Below, one piece after another: positions 17,106 to 26,793 of a DNA stretch of 64,000 nt. The stretch's first letter is position 1. Each line of letters starts with the position of its first letter. The translations under genes were made by a program, and so were the position numbers. A model generated the notes under the pieces. It was not told where the DNA came from. It made no database searches and saw only the letters and a program-made list of their open reading frames with translations. Source of the DNA: an uncultured Collinsella sp. (GTDB lineage: Bacteria; Actinomycetota; Coriobacteriia; Coriobacteriales; Coriobacteriaceae); contig UQHS01000004.1 in assembly GCA_900540845.1 (NCBI GenBank), forward strand, positions 69,889 through 133,888. Direction: 5' to 3'.

Positions 17106-19160
17106 ATGGCTATGCAAAAAGACATGATGGGCCGCGCGGTACGCGATTCGTTTGCCAAGCTGGATCCTCGCGTCCAGATTCAAAACCCGGTCATGTTCCT
17201 GGTGTGGCTTTCCGCCGTCATGACCTCCGTCCTGGCCGTCGCTTCCGTCTTCGGTGTGCAGGACGCGGGTGTGCCCACCTACTATGTGGTCGCCATCGCG
17301 GTCATCCTGTGGCTCACCGACCTGTTCTCGAACTTCGCCGAGGCGCTTGCCGAGGGCCGCGGTAAGGCTCAGGCCGATTCCCTGCGTGCGGCCAAAAAGG
17401 ATGTTGAGGCCCATCGCATCGAGTCCGTTGAGGACAAGGAGCACTTCACCGTCGTTCCCGGCACCGAGCTCACGCGCGGCGACCTGGTGATCGTGCGCGC
17501 CGGCGAACAGATTCCCGGCGACGGCGACGTCATCGAGGGCGCTGCCTCCGTTGACGAGTCCGCCATCACCGGCGAGTCCGCCCCCGTGGTCCGCGAGGCA
17601 GGCGGCGATCGCTCTGCCGTTACCGGCGGTACCACGGTGCTCTCCGACTGGATCATCGTCAAGATCTCCAGCGAGCCCGGCCAGAGCTTCCTGGACAAGA
17701 TGATCGCGATGGTTGAGGGCGCCGCGCGCAAGAAGACCCCTAACGAGATCGCTCTGGAGATTTTCCTGGTGGCCCTCTCCATCGTCTTTATCCTGGTCAC
17801 GCTGGCCTTGTATTGTTACTCCTGCTTCTCGGTCGGTCTCAACGGCATGGTCAACCCCACGGCCGTGACCACGCTCGTGGCGCTGCTCGTGTGTCTGGCT
17901 CCCACTACCATCGGCGCGTTGCTGTCCGCCATCGGCATCGCCGGCATGAGCCGTCTGAACGAGGCCAACGTGCTGGCCATGTCCGGCCGCGCCATCGAGG
18001 CCGCCGGCGACGTTGACATCCTCATGCTCGACAAGACCGGCACCATCACCCTGGGTAACCGCCAAGCCGCCGAGTTCATCCCGGTCGACGGCGTCGATCC
18101 CGCGGAGTTGGCCGATGCCGCCCAGCTTTCCTCGCTGGCCGACGAGACCCCCGAGGGCCGTTCCATCGTCGTGCTCGCCAAGGAGCAGTTCGGTCTGCGC
18201 GGCCGCACGCTCGAGGATAAGGGCATGGAGTTCATCCCGTTCACCGCGGCAACGCGTATGTCCGGCGTGAACTATGAGGGCAATGAGATCCGCAAAGGCG
18301 CTGCCGATTCCGTGCGCACTTATGTGGAGGCAGCCGGCGGAGTGTTCTCCCAGGAGTGCGACGAGGTCGTCGAGCGCATCGCCAAGGCCGGCGGCACCCC
18401 GCTGGTTGTGACCAAGAACTGCCGTGTGCTGGGCGTTGTGTACCTCAAGGACATCATCAAGTCCGGCGTTAAGGAGAAGTTCGCCGACCTGCGCCGCATG
18501 GGCATCAAGACCATCATGGTGACGGGCGACAACCCGCTCACCGCCGCGGCAATCGCCGCCGAGGCCGGCGTTGACGACTTCCTGGCCGAGGCCACCCCTG
18601 AGGGCAAGCTCGAGAAGATCCGCGAGTTCCAGCGCGAGGGGCATCTCGTGGCCATGACCGGTGACGGCACCAACGATGCGCCCGCTCTGGCCCAGGCCGA
18701 CGTCGCCGTGGCCATGAACACGGGCACCCAGGCTGCCAAGGAGGCCGGCAACATGGTCGACCTCGACTCCAGCCCCACCAAGCTCATCGAGGTCGTGCGT
18801 ATTGGCAAGCAGCTGCTCATGACCCGCGGTTCGCTCACGACCTTCTCGGTGGCCAACGACGTGGCGAAGTACTTCGCTATCATTCCGGCCCTGTTCTCGC
18901 CGATCTACCCGGGCCTTGGCGCGCTCAACATCCTCGGTCTGGCAAGCCCGCTGTCCGCGGTTCTTTCGGCCATCATCTATAACGCGCTCGTTATCGTCGC
19001 GCTGATCCCGGCCGCGTTGAAGGGCGTTAAGTACCGCGAGGTCCCGTCCGGACAGCTGCTGACCCACAACCTGCTCGTGTGGGGTCTGGGCGGCATCGTT
19101 GCCCCGTTCGTATTCATCAAGCTCATCGACATGCTGCTCGCGTTCTGCGGCATTATGTAA
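17106..19160 (+). CDS. kdpB: Potassium-transporting P-type ATPase subunit KdpB
   Basis: The energising subunit (684 aa). It has the phosphorylated Asp in MLDKTGTIT, TGES in the actuator domain and GDGTNDAPAL in the hinge, with seven membrane helices expected. The frame is open from 17082, but the ATG at 17106 follows AAAGGAGG and matches the usual KdpB start. It lies 16 bases after kdpA and 12 before kdpC. Confidence 0.95.
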   Translation: MAMQKDMMGRAVRDSFAKLDPRVQIQNPVMFLVWLSAVMTSVLAVASVFGVQDAGVPTYYVVAIAVILWLTDLFSNFAEALAEGRGKAQADSLRAAKKDVEAHRIESVEDKEHFTVVPGTELTRGDLVIVRAGEQIPGDGDVIEGAASVDESAITGESAPVVREAGGDRSAVTGGTTVLSDWIIVKISSEPGQSFLDKMIAMVEGAARKKTPNEIALEIFLVALSIVFILVTLALYCYSCFSVGLNGMVNPTAVTTLVALLVCLAPTTIGALLSAIGIAGMSRLNEANVLAMSGRAIEAAGDVDILMLDKTGTITLGNRQAAEFIPVDGVDPAELADAAQLSSLADETPEGRSIVVLAKEQFGLRGRTLEDKGMEFIPFTAATRMSGVNYEGNEIRKGAADSVRTYVEAAGGVFSQECDEVVERIAKAGGTPLVVTKNCRVLGVVYLKDIIKSGVKEKFADLRRMGIKTIMVTGDNPLTAAAIAAEAGVDDFLAEATPEGKLEKIREFQREGHLVAMTGDGTNDAPALAQADVAVAMNTGTQAAKEAGNMVDLDSSPTKLIEVVRIGKQLLMTRGSLTTFSVANDVAKYFAIIPALFSPIYPGLGALNILGLASPLSAVLSAIIYNALVIVALIPAALKGVKYREVPSGQLLTHNLLVWGLGGIVAPFVFIKLIDMLLAFCGIM

Positions 19161-19172
19161 GTGGAGGTTTGT

Positions 19173-19763
19173 ATGTTCAAAGGTGTTGCATCGCGTGCAC
19201 TGGGCGTGTTCGCGCTGTTTACCGTTGTCTGCGGCCTGGGCTATACGCTCGTCGTGACCGGCATCGCCCAGGTTGCGTTCCCGTATCAGGCGAACGGTTC
19301 GCTCATCAAGGTCGACGACAAGATCGTGGGCTCCGAGCTGATCGGTCAGAACTTCGAGGATGAGGACCACATGTGGGGCCGCATCCACAACGTGACTATC
19401 GTCGAGGGGGAGGACGGCGGGCTCATGGCCTACGGCGCCCCGTCCAATTTGTCCCCGGCGAGTGAGAAGTACCGGCAGCTCGTGGACGAGCGCGTGGGGA
19501 AGATCCGTGCCGCGAACCCCGACGCCGATATGGACGCGGTTCCGGTTGACCTGGTGACGTGTTCCGGCTCCGGCCTCGATCCCGAAATCTCCCCGGATGC
19601 GGCAGAGTACCAGGTGCCGCGCCTGGCAAAGGCCACGGGCAAGAGCGAGGACGAGGTGCGCGACATCATCGCCCAGTGCTCCAAGGGCCGTTTCTTGGGA
19701 GTCTTCGGCGAGCCCACGGTCAACGTGCTCAAGGTGAACCTCATGCTGGATGGCGTGCTGTAG
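19173..19763 (+). CDS. kdpC: Potassium-transporting ATPase subunit KdpC
   Basis: A single-helix subunit of 196 aa joined to KdpA/KdpB. One N-terminal helix is followed by an external domain with SELIGQNF, SGSGLDPEISPDAAEYQVPR and the C-terminal FGEPTVNVLKVN motif of KdpC. GGAGG at 19163 sets the ATG at 19173. Last gene of kdpFABC; a strong terminator follows. Confidence 0.94.
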   Translation: MFKGVASRALGVFALFTVVCGLGYTLVVTGIAQVAFPYQANGSLIKVDDKIVGSELIGQNFEDEDHMWGRIHNVTIVEGEDGGLMAYGAPSNLSPASEKYRQLVDERVGKIRAANPDADMDAVPVDLVTCSGSGLDPEISPDAAEYQVPRLAKATGKSEDEVRDIIAQCSKGRFLGVFGEPTVNVLKVNLMLDGVL

Positions 19764-19789
19764 ACGTCGTTTCCGACTAGAGATGCTTG

Positions 19790-19827
19790 CATGCCCCGGT
19801 GCGGCCGCGCCGGGGCATGATTGTTTT
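19790..19827 (+). terminator. Terminator of kdpFABC
   Basis: A 10-bp perfect stem CATGCCCCGG/CCGGGGCATG around a GC-rich 10-base loop, followed by ATTGTTTT. Confidence 0.85.
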
Positions 19828-19947
19828 AACCAGCGGTTAGATTTCCTGCCGAAAACATGAGGGCGCGTCAATTGTACTGGCGGTCGCCAGCTGATGAAAT
19901 AGATGCTAAGCAGCTGCGGTATATCGTCCTTAGGTGAAAGGAAAGAC

Positions 19948-21003
19948 ATGCACATCTCAGAGATAATTCGCTCTCGCCGCCGCGAGCTCGGTATGACTCA
20001 GGAGCAAGTGGCACAGCGTCTTGGTGTTTCGGCTCCGGCGGTCAACAAATGGGAGCGCGGGATATGCTATCCGGATATCACGCTCATCCCTTCGCTCGCT
20101 CGCCTGTTCGAAACGGATGCAAATACGCTGCTGTCGTTCGAGCCGGAGTTGAGAGAGGAGGAGAGTTTGGCAATACAGCGCGAGGTCGATCGACTGGTGC
20201 GTGAAGAGGGATACGAGGCGGGCTTCGATTACGCGCAGGAGAAGATGCGCCTATATCCGACGAGCGATGAGCTGGCCATCGTTCTTACGCAGTATCTCGA
20301 CGGCTCGCTCGTGCTTCGGCAAATACCGGATGCCGAGGGGTATCGGCCAGTGCTTGACGATGCGTATGCGCGTTTGGCGAAGAGCGTTGTTCCGGCGGTA
20401 AGGAATCAGGCGTCCGCAATGCTCATTGCGAAAGCCATGCAGGAAGAACGGTATGAGGATGCCCAGCGTATCCTGGACGACATCCCCGACCGCACGGTGG
20501 ATAAGGAGGAGCGCCAGGCGATCTTGTATGCGCGCGAAGGAAAGGACGAGGACGCCGCACGCACTTGGGAGGCCCGCGTGATTCGGATTGCCGCCGATTT
20601 GATGGGAACGATTGTCGGGTTGATCGAAATCGCCTTGAGGGATGGCCGCAAAGATGATGCGCTCGAGTGCGCGCACCGCGCTCAACTGGCATTCGAGGCG
20701 CTTGGTCAGCCTGCATGGATGAGTCTGATGCCGCGGCTGGCGGCCGTGACGGCATCGGGCGATTCTGGTGAGGCGATTGAGCTTCTTGACGCCGTCATGG
20801 CCTCACTGCATGGGGGCGACTCCGCGGCACTCCAGGGTCCGCTTTACCGCCATTCGAACCTGAATGACTTGACCGACTTGACGTCCAGGATGGGTGCGCT
20901 GCTGCTTTCGGAAGTCGAGAATGAAGACGAGTATGCGTTTGTGCGCACAGTCCCTGCCTACTGTTCGTTCGCGGAGAAATGGAAGGCTGTGGGTTCGGTG
21001 TAG
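19948..21003 (+). CDS. XRE-type regulator with helical-repeat C-terminal domain
   Basis: A 351-aa protein. Residues 1-65 form an HTH_3 domain (TQEQVAQRLGVSAPAVNKWERG), and the following ~280 residues are helical with acidic/Arg pairs, resembling TPR-type sensor domains. Such proteins often read a peptide or a protein partner, but none is encoded nearby. The ATG at 19948 follows GGAAAG; an upstream ATG at 19903 lacks a site. The palindrome TAACCAGCGGTTA at 19827-19839, about 110 bases upstream, could be its operator. Confidence 0.75.
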   Translation: MHISEIIRSRRRELGMTQEQVAQRLGVSAPAVNKWERGICYPDITLIPSLARLFETDANTLLSFEPELREEESLAIQREVDRLVREEGYEAGFDYAQEKMRLYPTSDELAIVLTQYLDGSLVLRQIPDAEGYRPVLDDAYARLAKSVVPAVRNQASAMLIAKAMQEERYEDAQRILDDIPDRTVDKEERQAILYAREGKDEDAARTWEARVIRIAADLMGTIVGLIEIALRDGRKDDALECAHRAQLAFEALGQPAWMSLMPRLAAVTASGDSGEAIELLDAVMASLHGGDSAALQGPLYRHSNLNDLTDLTSRMGALLLSEVENEDEYAFVRTVPAYCSFAEKWKAVGSV

Positions 21004-21170
21004 GGAGCGGGGCTCCGTCGTCCAAAAGGTTCGGGCAGCCCGCAGGGGCCCAGGCGGCGACCATTTCTTTTGGCGTATGCGCTCATGACCGCCCGCGCCG
21101 TCGAGCGGGTGGTGCTGCCGAGGGTATGATTGTCGGACTATGTCACTCCGCGTGACGGGAGGTCCGTCTC

Positions 21171-21410
21171 ATGATCTGGTTCACATCGGATACGCACTTC
21201 GGCCATGCCAACGTGCTGCATTTCACCGATCGCCCGTTTGGCGACATCGCGCATATGAATCGCGCGCTCATCAACGCGATCAACGAGCGCGTGGCGCCCG
21301 CTGACGACCTGTACATCCTCGGTGATTTCTCGTATCAGATGACCGCGGTCGAGGCGGAGGCGTCGCGGCGTTGCGCCGCGGCGCTGCGGGAGCTCGGCCT
21401 CGGACGCTAG
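21171..21410 (+). pseudogene. Metallophosphoesterase fragment (N-terminal part)
   Basis: A 79-codon ORF begins MIWFTSDTHFGHANVLHF and continues to YILGDFSYQMT, the first metal-binding motifs (DTHFGH and GDF) of a calcineurin-like phosphoesterase usually about 170-180 aa long. The GNHD and GHxH motifs are missing. After residue 55 the sequence becomes Ala/Arg-rich and does not look like the family. It ends 55 bases before a palindromic repeat. Confidence 0.65.
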
Positions 21411-21465
21411 CGCCACGCGGAGCATCGGCCTTTACCGCGGCCTTCGCTTCGAATACATGGGAATT

Positions 21466-21502
21466 CAACCTCAAATTAGGGACAGTCCCTCATTTGAGGT
21501 TG
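21466..21502. repeat. Palindromic element with core AGGGACAGTCCCT, copy A
   Basis: A 37-base near-perfect palindrome: arms CAACCTCAAAT and ATTTGAGGTTG around AGGGAC-A-GTCCCT with one mismatch. The core is shared with the copy at 23238. It lies between the phosphoesterase fragment and pyrG. Confidence 0.7.
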
Positions 21503-21633
21503 AGAGGGGCAATCGTTTCCAGTGCGTGAATTCGCCATGCTTCTCATCGTCATGGTAGGCGGGTAGTACACTGAAATCCCGTGGAAGCGCCGGACTCCGG
21601 TGCAGATTTCGACGGGAAGTGCAGGTAAACACC

Positions 21634-23250
21634 ATGACAAAGCATATATTCGTGACCGGTGGCGTGGTCAGCTCGCTGGGCAAGGGCATCACCGCGGCAT
21701 CGCTGGGGCGTCTGCTCAAGTCGCGCGGCTACCGGGTGACCATGCAGAAGGCCGATCCGTATCTTAACGTGGACCCGGGTACCATGAGCCCGTTCCAGCA
21801 CGGCGAGGTGTTCGTCACCGAGGACGGCTATGAAAGCGATCTCGACCTCGGCCATTACGAGCGCTTCATCGACGAGAACCTCACGCGCGACTCCAACTTC
21901 ACCACGGGCGCCATCTACCAGGACCTCATCGCGCGCGAGCGCCGTGGCGACTTCCTCGGCGGCACGGTGCAGGTCATCCCGCACGTGACGAACGCCATCA
22001 AGGCCAAGTTCCGCGGCGTCGAGGAGCAGACGGACGCCGACGTGGTCATTACCGAGCTCGGCGGCACGATCGGCGACATCGAGGGCCAACCGTTCGTCGA
22101 GGCCATCCGTCAGTACAAGAAGGATGCCGGAGCCGAGAACGTCTGCTACATCCACGTCTCGCTCGTGCCCTATATCGCGGCGGCCCACGAGGTGAAGACC
22201 AAGCCGACGCAGCACTCCGTCAAGGAGCTGCGGAGCTTTGGCATCCAGCCCGATATCATCGTGCTGCGCAGCGACCATCATATTGAGGACGACGTGCGCG
22301 CCAAGATCGCCTCGTTCACCGACGTGGACGTGGATTGCGTGTTCACCTGCGAGGACGCCCCGTCCATCTACGATGTGCCGCGCATGATGGCTGAGCAGGA
22401 TTTCGACCTGCGCGTCTGCGAGCGCCTGGGGCTTGATCCGCACGAGCGCGACATGGCGGATTGGGAGGGGTTCCTCATCTCGAAGGACCATGCGGAAAAC
22501 GAGGGCGACCCCGTGAAGATCGCGCTCGTCGGCAAGTACACCCAGCTGCCCGACGCGTACCTCTCCGTCATCGAGGCGCTGCACCACGCGGGCACGCACC
22601 TGGGCAAGCACGTTGAGGTCGAGCTCGTCGACGGCGAGGCGCTCTCCGATGAAAACGTCGAGCAGGTGCTGGGCGACGCGTCGGGCATCCTCGTGCCGGG
22701 CGGCTTCGGCAAGCGCGCCTTCGACGGCAAGATCACCGCTGCCCGCTACGCGCGCGATCACCAGGTGCCGTATCTGGGCATCTGCCTGGGGATGCAGGTC
22801 GCCGTGTGCGAGTTCGCGCGCGACGTGCTGGGCTATGCGGACGCGAGCTCGTCCGAGTTCGACCCGCAGTGCGCGCACGCCGTGATCGACTTGCTCGACG
22901 AGCAGGAGGGTGTGACCGAGAAGGGCGGCACCATGCGCCTTGGCGCGTATCCGTGCGCGCTCGTCGCAGGCACGCTCGCTGCGGAGGCATACGGCGAGGC
23001 GCTGGTGCAGGAGCGCCATCGCCATCGTTACGAGTTCAACAACGCGTATCGGGAGGAGTTGGAGGCGGCCGGCTTGGTCGTGTCCGGCACGAGCCCGGAT
23101 GGCGAGCTGGTCGAGATGGTCGAGCTGCGCCGCGACCTGCACCCGTGGTTCGTCGCCACGCAGGCGCACCCCGAGTTCAAGAGCCGCCCCACGCGTCCGC
23201 ACCCGCTGTTCCGGGAGTTCGTCCGCGCTGCTGCGGTCACCTCGATGTAG
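21634..23250 (+). CDS. pyrG: CTP synthase
   Basis: The enzyme makes CTP from UTP, ATP and glutamine (538 aa, normal length). The N-terminal synthetase has FVTGGVVSSLGKGI and ELGGTIGDIEGQPF. The C-terminal class I glutaminase has the nucleophile Cys in YLGICLGMQ and the His/Glu pair in QAHPEFKS. The ATG at 21634 fits the family start; a GTG at 21619 is in frame but less likely. Its stop codon lies inside a palindromic repeat. Confidence 0.96.
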   Translation: MTKHIFVTGGVVSSLGKGITAASLGRLLKSRGYRVTMQKADPYLNVDPGTMSPFQHGEVFVTEDGYESDLDLGHYERFIDENLTRDSNFTTGAIYQDLIARERRGDFLGGTVQVIPHVTNAIKAKFRGVEEQTDADVVITELGGTIGDIEGQPFVEAIRQYKKDAGAENVCYIHVSLVPYIAAAHEVKTKPTQHSVKELRSFGIQPDIIVLRSDHHIEDDVRAKIASFTDVDVDCVFTCEDAPSIYDVPRMMAEQDFDLRVCERLGLDPHERDMADWEGFLISKDHAENEGDPVKIALVGKYTQLPDAYLSVIEALHHAGTHLGKHVEVELVDGEALSDENVEQVLGDASGILVPGGFGKRAFDGKITAARYARDHQVPYLGICLGMQVAVCEFARDVLGYADASSSEFDPQCAHAVIDLLDEQEGVTEKGGTMRLGAYPCALVAGTLAAEAYGEALVQERHRHRYEFNNAYREELEAAGLVVSGTSPDGELVEMVELRRDLHPWFVATQAHPEFKSRPTRPHPLFREFVRAAAVTSM

Positions 23251-23272
23251 GGACAGTCCCTGCATCGAGGTG
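23238..23272. repeat. Palindromic element with core AGGGACAGTCCCT, copy B
   Basis: Arms CACCTCGATG and CATCGAGGTG flank the core AGGGACAGTCCCT, which is identical to that of the copy at 21466. It overlaps the last codons and the stop of pyrG and sits between convergent genes. Confidence 0.7.
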
Positions 23273-23274
23273 CG

Positions 23275-24465
23275 TTAGACCTCGCACGCGCGCAGACGGG
23301 CGGCCACAAGGCCCGCGGATACGATCGCGACAGCGAAAAGCGCGATGATACCCAAGTCGATACCGACGGTGGCCAGAACGCGCTCATTCACCTCTTGGGC
23401 GCCGAGCGCGCAGGTCACGGCATCGTACATCCAGAAGGTGGGCGTGAAGCGCGCGACGGCTTGCACGCCCGCTCCCAAAAGCGACAGCGGAACCCACGCC
23501 CCGCCCAAAAACGACATGACCATGCCGCCCAGGTTGGCGATCGCGTTGAGGGCTTCTTCGCCAAAGCCGCATTGCGCGAGCGTGTAGGCAAGGGCGAGTG
23601 GAACGAGCGAGAACACGAGGAAAGAGACGAGGGCGAGAGTCACCTGCGGCGCGGCGTTTGGCAGGAGTGCATCGGCGCCCGAGTTCGCCATGCCCACGGC
23701 GATGACCCAGGCGACGACTCCGAGCGTGAGCACGCCGCAGCCCGCGATGCTACCGAGGCCCATGCGCCAGCTGCTCACGGGAGAGGCGAGCTGACGGCGG
23801 CGCACGTCGGCCTCGCCCAGTGCGGCGAGTACCACACCGGCGACCACGATTACCGACGACGTGAGGGTATACGAGCTGAATGTGAGGTAGAACGCCAGAC
23901 GAGAAGCCGCGCTGCTCTCCTTGTTGGACTCCAAGACCTCAACCGTGGGCTCGAGGTTCGTCGTTGTCAGGGCGGCGTTGACGGCGGCCGCTCCGTCCGC
24001 GCCCGATTCGAGCGCTGCGTGCGCGGCGACAAGCGACGTCCAGCGGCTTGCGCGCTGCCCGGCGAGCGCTGCGGCCTGGGCGTCGCTGCCCGTCGCGATT
24101 TCGAGCTCGGGAAGATCGCGCGCCTCGCGGGCGGCAGCCATGAGCTCGTCGCCAAATCCCGCGGGCACGATGAGCACAGCGTCCACGCGCCCGCACGCCA
24201 GCGCGTCTTGTAGCTCAAGCGGCTCGTCCTCGACGCTCACGAGCTCGTCTGTCTTCGCGAGTGCCTCCGCGAGTCCGGCAGACACGTCGGAGCTGTCGCG
24301 GTCGACAAGTGCGATGCGCGTACGTGCGGGCTCCAGGGCGAGCGTTTGGTCCTCGCTGACCTCACCCATGAGCAGCACACCCATCGTTGAGAGGAAACCG
24401 ATGTAAATGACAAGATAGAGCGGGTGGCGCAGCGCGATGAGAAGTGCGCGTTTACAGATGTTCAT
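23275..24465 (-). CDS. ABC-2 type exporter permease (second)
   Basis: A 396-aa membrane protein of the ABC-2/YhgE-like type: one N-terminal helix (LYLVIYIGFLSTMGVLL), a large external domain of about 150 residues, then five to six helices in the C-terminal half. It overlaps the upstream permease gene by 14 bases, so the two are probably a heterodimer using the ATPase encoded at 25673-26671. The substrate is not known. Confidence 0.8.
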   Translation of the reverse strand: MNICKRALLIALRHPLYLVIYIGFLSTMGVLLMGEVSEDQTLALEPARTRIALVDRDSSDVSAGLAEALAKTDELVSVEDEPLELQDALACGRVDAVLIVPAGFGDELMAAAREARDLPELEIATGSDAQAAALAGQRASRWTSLVAAHAALESGADGAAAVNAALTTTNLEPTVEVLESNKESSAASRLAFYLTFSSYTLTSSVIVVAGVVLAALGEADVRRRQLASPVSSWRMGLGSIAGCGVLTLGVVAWVIAVGMANSGADALLPNAAPQVTLALVSFLVFSLVPLALAYTLAQCGFGEEALNAIANLGGMVMSFLGGAWVPLSLLGAGVQAVARFTPTFWMYDAVTCALGAQEVNERVLATVGIDLGIIALFAVAIVSAGLVAARLRACEV

Positions 24466-25663
24466 GCGAAAGCCTCCTCATGAAAGCCGTCGAGATGCCG
24501 AGAAACGCGACGGACAGACCGCCGCACGCCGTGATGCGCAGCAGGAAGGGGCCGAGCGCATCGTAGTAGTACACGCTGTAGAACACGTCGCGGATCAAGC
24601 AGACAGGGTTAAGCCACGTGGTGACGGGGACGGCTTGGGCGAGTGTGTCGGCAAACTCCATGCTTGGCTGGCCATACAGCCCCGCGAAGAACGAGAGCAG
24701 GCAGGTTGCGGCGGTGAGGAGCCCCGTGCGGGCATCCAGGCCCATGCGCCCGGGCAGCGCGCCCATCACGGCGCCGAGGCTGCACGAGAATAGGCTCGCC
24801 ATGCTGATCCCAACCAGGCAGAGCGCCTCGCGCCCCGCGAAGTCGATGCCTGCGGTGAGGCAGATGTAGCCTAAGGCGATTGCGAGGAACGCCGCGGACA
24901 CGGTCCAGCATGCGGCGATGGTGGGCACAAGCAAGCGCATGCGGCCCGTGCCCGAGACGGCTCGACGTGCTCCTGCAGCGGAGGATGCGGGCTGCAGGTC
25001 CCACACGCTGCCTACTGCCAGTTGAGCGGAGAAGATGGACGCCATGGCGAGCAAGGCGTAGTAGAAGCGCACGAACAGGTCGGGCCTGGCGTGCGTGAGC
25101 GAGATCTCTCGCACGGGGGTGCTGAGCCCCAAGGCGCGTTCGACGGCGGAGGGGTTCGCGAGCGCAGCCGGGTCTTCGGACGCGATGCGCTCAATGAGGG
25201 CCTGGTTTTGCAGATAACTTGTGGCAACGGCTTCGACAATGGAACGGTTGACGTCGGACGCGGCATCGCTGTTCGAGTTTTGCGCTGCGAGGATGACGCG
25301 CGGCTGCGTTGTGGAGCTGGTGCCTTCGTCGGCTGCAGGAGCGGGCTCGACCAGATATGCCCCGGTGGCCGCCCCGTTGACGAGCAGCTCGCGCGCCTCG
25401 TCCGCGCTGTCGACGGAATGGACGGCGAGCAGGGGCTCGTCTGCGTTCGCGAGGGCTGTAACCACGTCAGCGAAGGGCGATTCGCGCCATGCCTCGTCAT
25501 CCACCACGGCGACGTCGACCGCCTCGACGGTCGCGCCCGAGCGCAGTGGTTCGAACATGAAATTGAAGACCGTGGCGAGCACGATGGGGAATATGAGCGT
25601 CCAGACGATGGCGCTCGGCGTGTGCAGCAGGGTGCGCACCGTCGTTTTGAAGGTCATCCACAT
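24452..25663 (-). CDS. ABC-2 type exporter permease (first)
   Basis: A 403-aa protein with the same plan as its neighbour: N-terminal helix, external domain, C-terminal helices. It is preceded by AGGAGG and starts 9 bases after the ATPase gene. The external domains of the two permeases differ, so they are paralogues rather than a recent copy. Transport of a drug, lipid or peptide is possible. Confidence 0.8.
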   Translation of the reverse strand: MWMTFKTTVRTLLHTPSAIVWTLIFPIVLATVFNFMFEPLRSGATVEAVDVAVVDDEAWRESPFADVVTALANADEPLLAVHSVDSADEARELLVNGAATGAYLVEPAPAADEGTSSTTQPRVILAAQNSNSDAASDVNRSIVEAVATSYLQNQALIERIASEDPAALANPSAVERALGLSTPVREISLTHARPDLFVRFYYALLAMASIFSAQLAVGSVWDLQPASSAAGARRAVSGTGRMRLLVPTIAACWTVSAAFLAIALGYICLTAGIDFAGREALCLVGISMASLFSCSLGAVMGALPGRMGLDARTGLLTAATCLLSFFAGLYGQPSMEFADTLAQAVPVTTWLNPVCLIRDVFYSVYYYDALGPFLLRITACGGLSVAFLGISTAFMRRLSHEHL

Positions 25664-25672
25664 GGCGGCCTC

Positions 25673-26671
25673 CTAATCGCGCAGTTCGCGGCCGGTGATT
25701 TCGAGAAACACGTCGTTGAGGGTAGGCGGCGCGCAGGTGATGCGTCCCAGACGGGCGCCGCCAGCGCGCAGGGCGGCCAGCACGTCGGTGAGGTTGTGCT
25801 CGCTGGCTTCGCAGGTCACGGTGAGCAGGTTTCCGTCGAGGGCGACGTCGAGCACGTGGGGGAGCGCACGCAGGCGGTCGAGCTCGCGCGCTGGCAGGGC
25901 GCTTCCGGGGCTCGCGGGTTCGCTGCCCAGCCCTTGTCCAAGCCCGTGGCCCCGCGATGCGCCCTCGACCTCGACCACGATGCGTTCGCCCGTGCGAATC
26001 GAGCGCTTGAGCTCGTCGGGCGTGCCCTGTGCGAGCGCCCGGCCATGGTCCATGATCATCACGCGGTCGCAGATCTGCTCGACCTCCTCCATGTAATGGC
26101 TCGTGTACACCACGGTCGCGCCCTCGGCGCGCAGGCGCTGGATGCCGGTGAGGATGGCGTTGCGGCTCTGCGGGTCAACGGCCACCGTGGGCTCGTCGAA
26201 GAAGATGAGCTCGGGCTTGTGCGCGATGCCGCATGCGATGTTGAGCCGGCGTAGCAGGCCGCCCGAAAGCTTGCTGGGGCGAAAGCGGCAGAACTCCTCC
26301 AGACCCACGAATTCGATCGCCTCGTCCACGAGCGCGCGGCGGCGGGTGCGGTCATCCACGTAGAGCGAGCAGAAGTAGTCGATGTTCTCGTGCACGGTGA
26401 GCTCGTCGATGACCGCCACCTGCTGCGGCACGATGCCGATGCGCCGCTTGAGGTCGTAGCGGGTGGGCCCCATGGCCTCGCTGAAGAGCTCGATGCTGCC
26501 TCGATCGTAGGTGAGCAGGGCGAGCATGCAGTTGATGCTCGTGGTCTTGCCCGAGCCGTTGGGGCCGAGCAGGCCGAAGATCTCCCCGCGGGAGACGTTT
26601 AGGTCGAAATGGTCGAGGGCGAGCAGCTCGCCGTAGCGCTTGACGAGTCCCTCGACGGCGATGATGTCCAT
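25673..26671 (-). CDS. ABC exporter ATP-binding protein
   Basis: A 332-aa ATPase of the DrrA/CcmA class. It has Walker A GPNGSGKTT, signature LSGGLLRRLNIACG, Walker B LIFFDEPTVAVDP and the switch His in YTSHYMEE. A C-terminal extension of about 100 residues is typical of drug, polyether or polysaccharide exporters. The ATG follows GGAGGAGCC. First gene of a three-gene operon with two permeases; a divergent LuxR regulator lies upstream. Confidence 0.9.
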   Translation of the reverse strand: MDIIAVEGLVKRYGELLALDHFDLNVSRGEIFGLLGPNGSGKTTSINCMLALLTYDRGSIELFSEAMGPTRYDLKRRIGIVPQQVAVIDELTVHENIDYFCSLYVDDRTRRRALVDEAIEFVGLEEFCRFRPSKLSGGLLRRLNIACGIAHKPELIFFDEPTVAVDPQSRNAILTGIQRLRAEGATVVYTSHYMEEVEQICDRVMIMDHGRALAQGTPDELKRSIRTGERIVVEVEGASRGHGLGQGLGSEPASPGSALPARELDRLRALPHVLDVALDGNLLTVTCEASEHNLTDVLAALRAGGARLGRITCAPPTLNDVFLEITGRELRD

Positions 26672-26719
26672 GGCTCCTCCGTTCGTTCGCGGTGCGGGCG
26701 ACGTGCGTGTCTACCTGAT

Positions 26720-26766
26720 AGGCATATTGCCTGACGTGCGGAAATCGGGGTAGTGACAATTGTCAC
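26720..26766. promoter_or_regulatory. Two palindromes between exporter operon and LuxR gene
   Basis: GTGACAATTGTCAC at 26753-26766 is a perfect 14-base palindrome. AGGCA-TAT-TGCCT at 26720-26732 is a 5+5 inverted repeat. Both lie in the 122-base gap between divergent genes and overlap likely promoter positions. They are candidate operators of the neighbouring regulator. Confidence 0.45.
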
Positions 26767-26793
26767 GACCTGCTTTTGCTACCATCTTGGGCT

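Noticed and set aside
17004..19955. 983-codon open frame opposite kdpB/kdpC
   Set aside because: Exact antisense of kdp genes; composition typical of the complementary strand of high-GC coding DNA.
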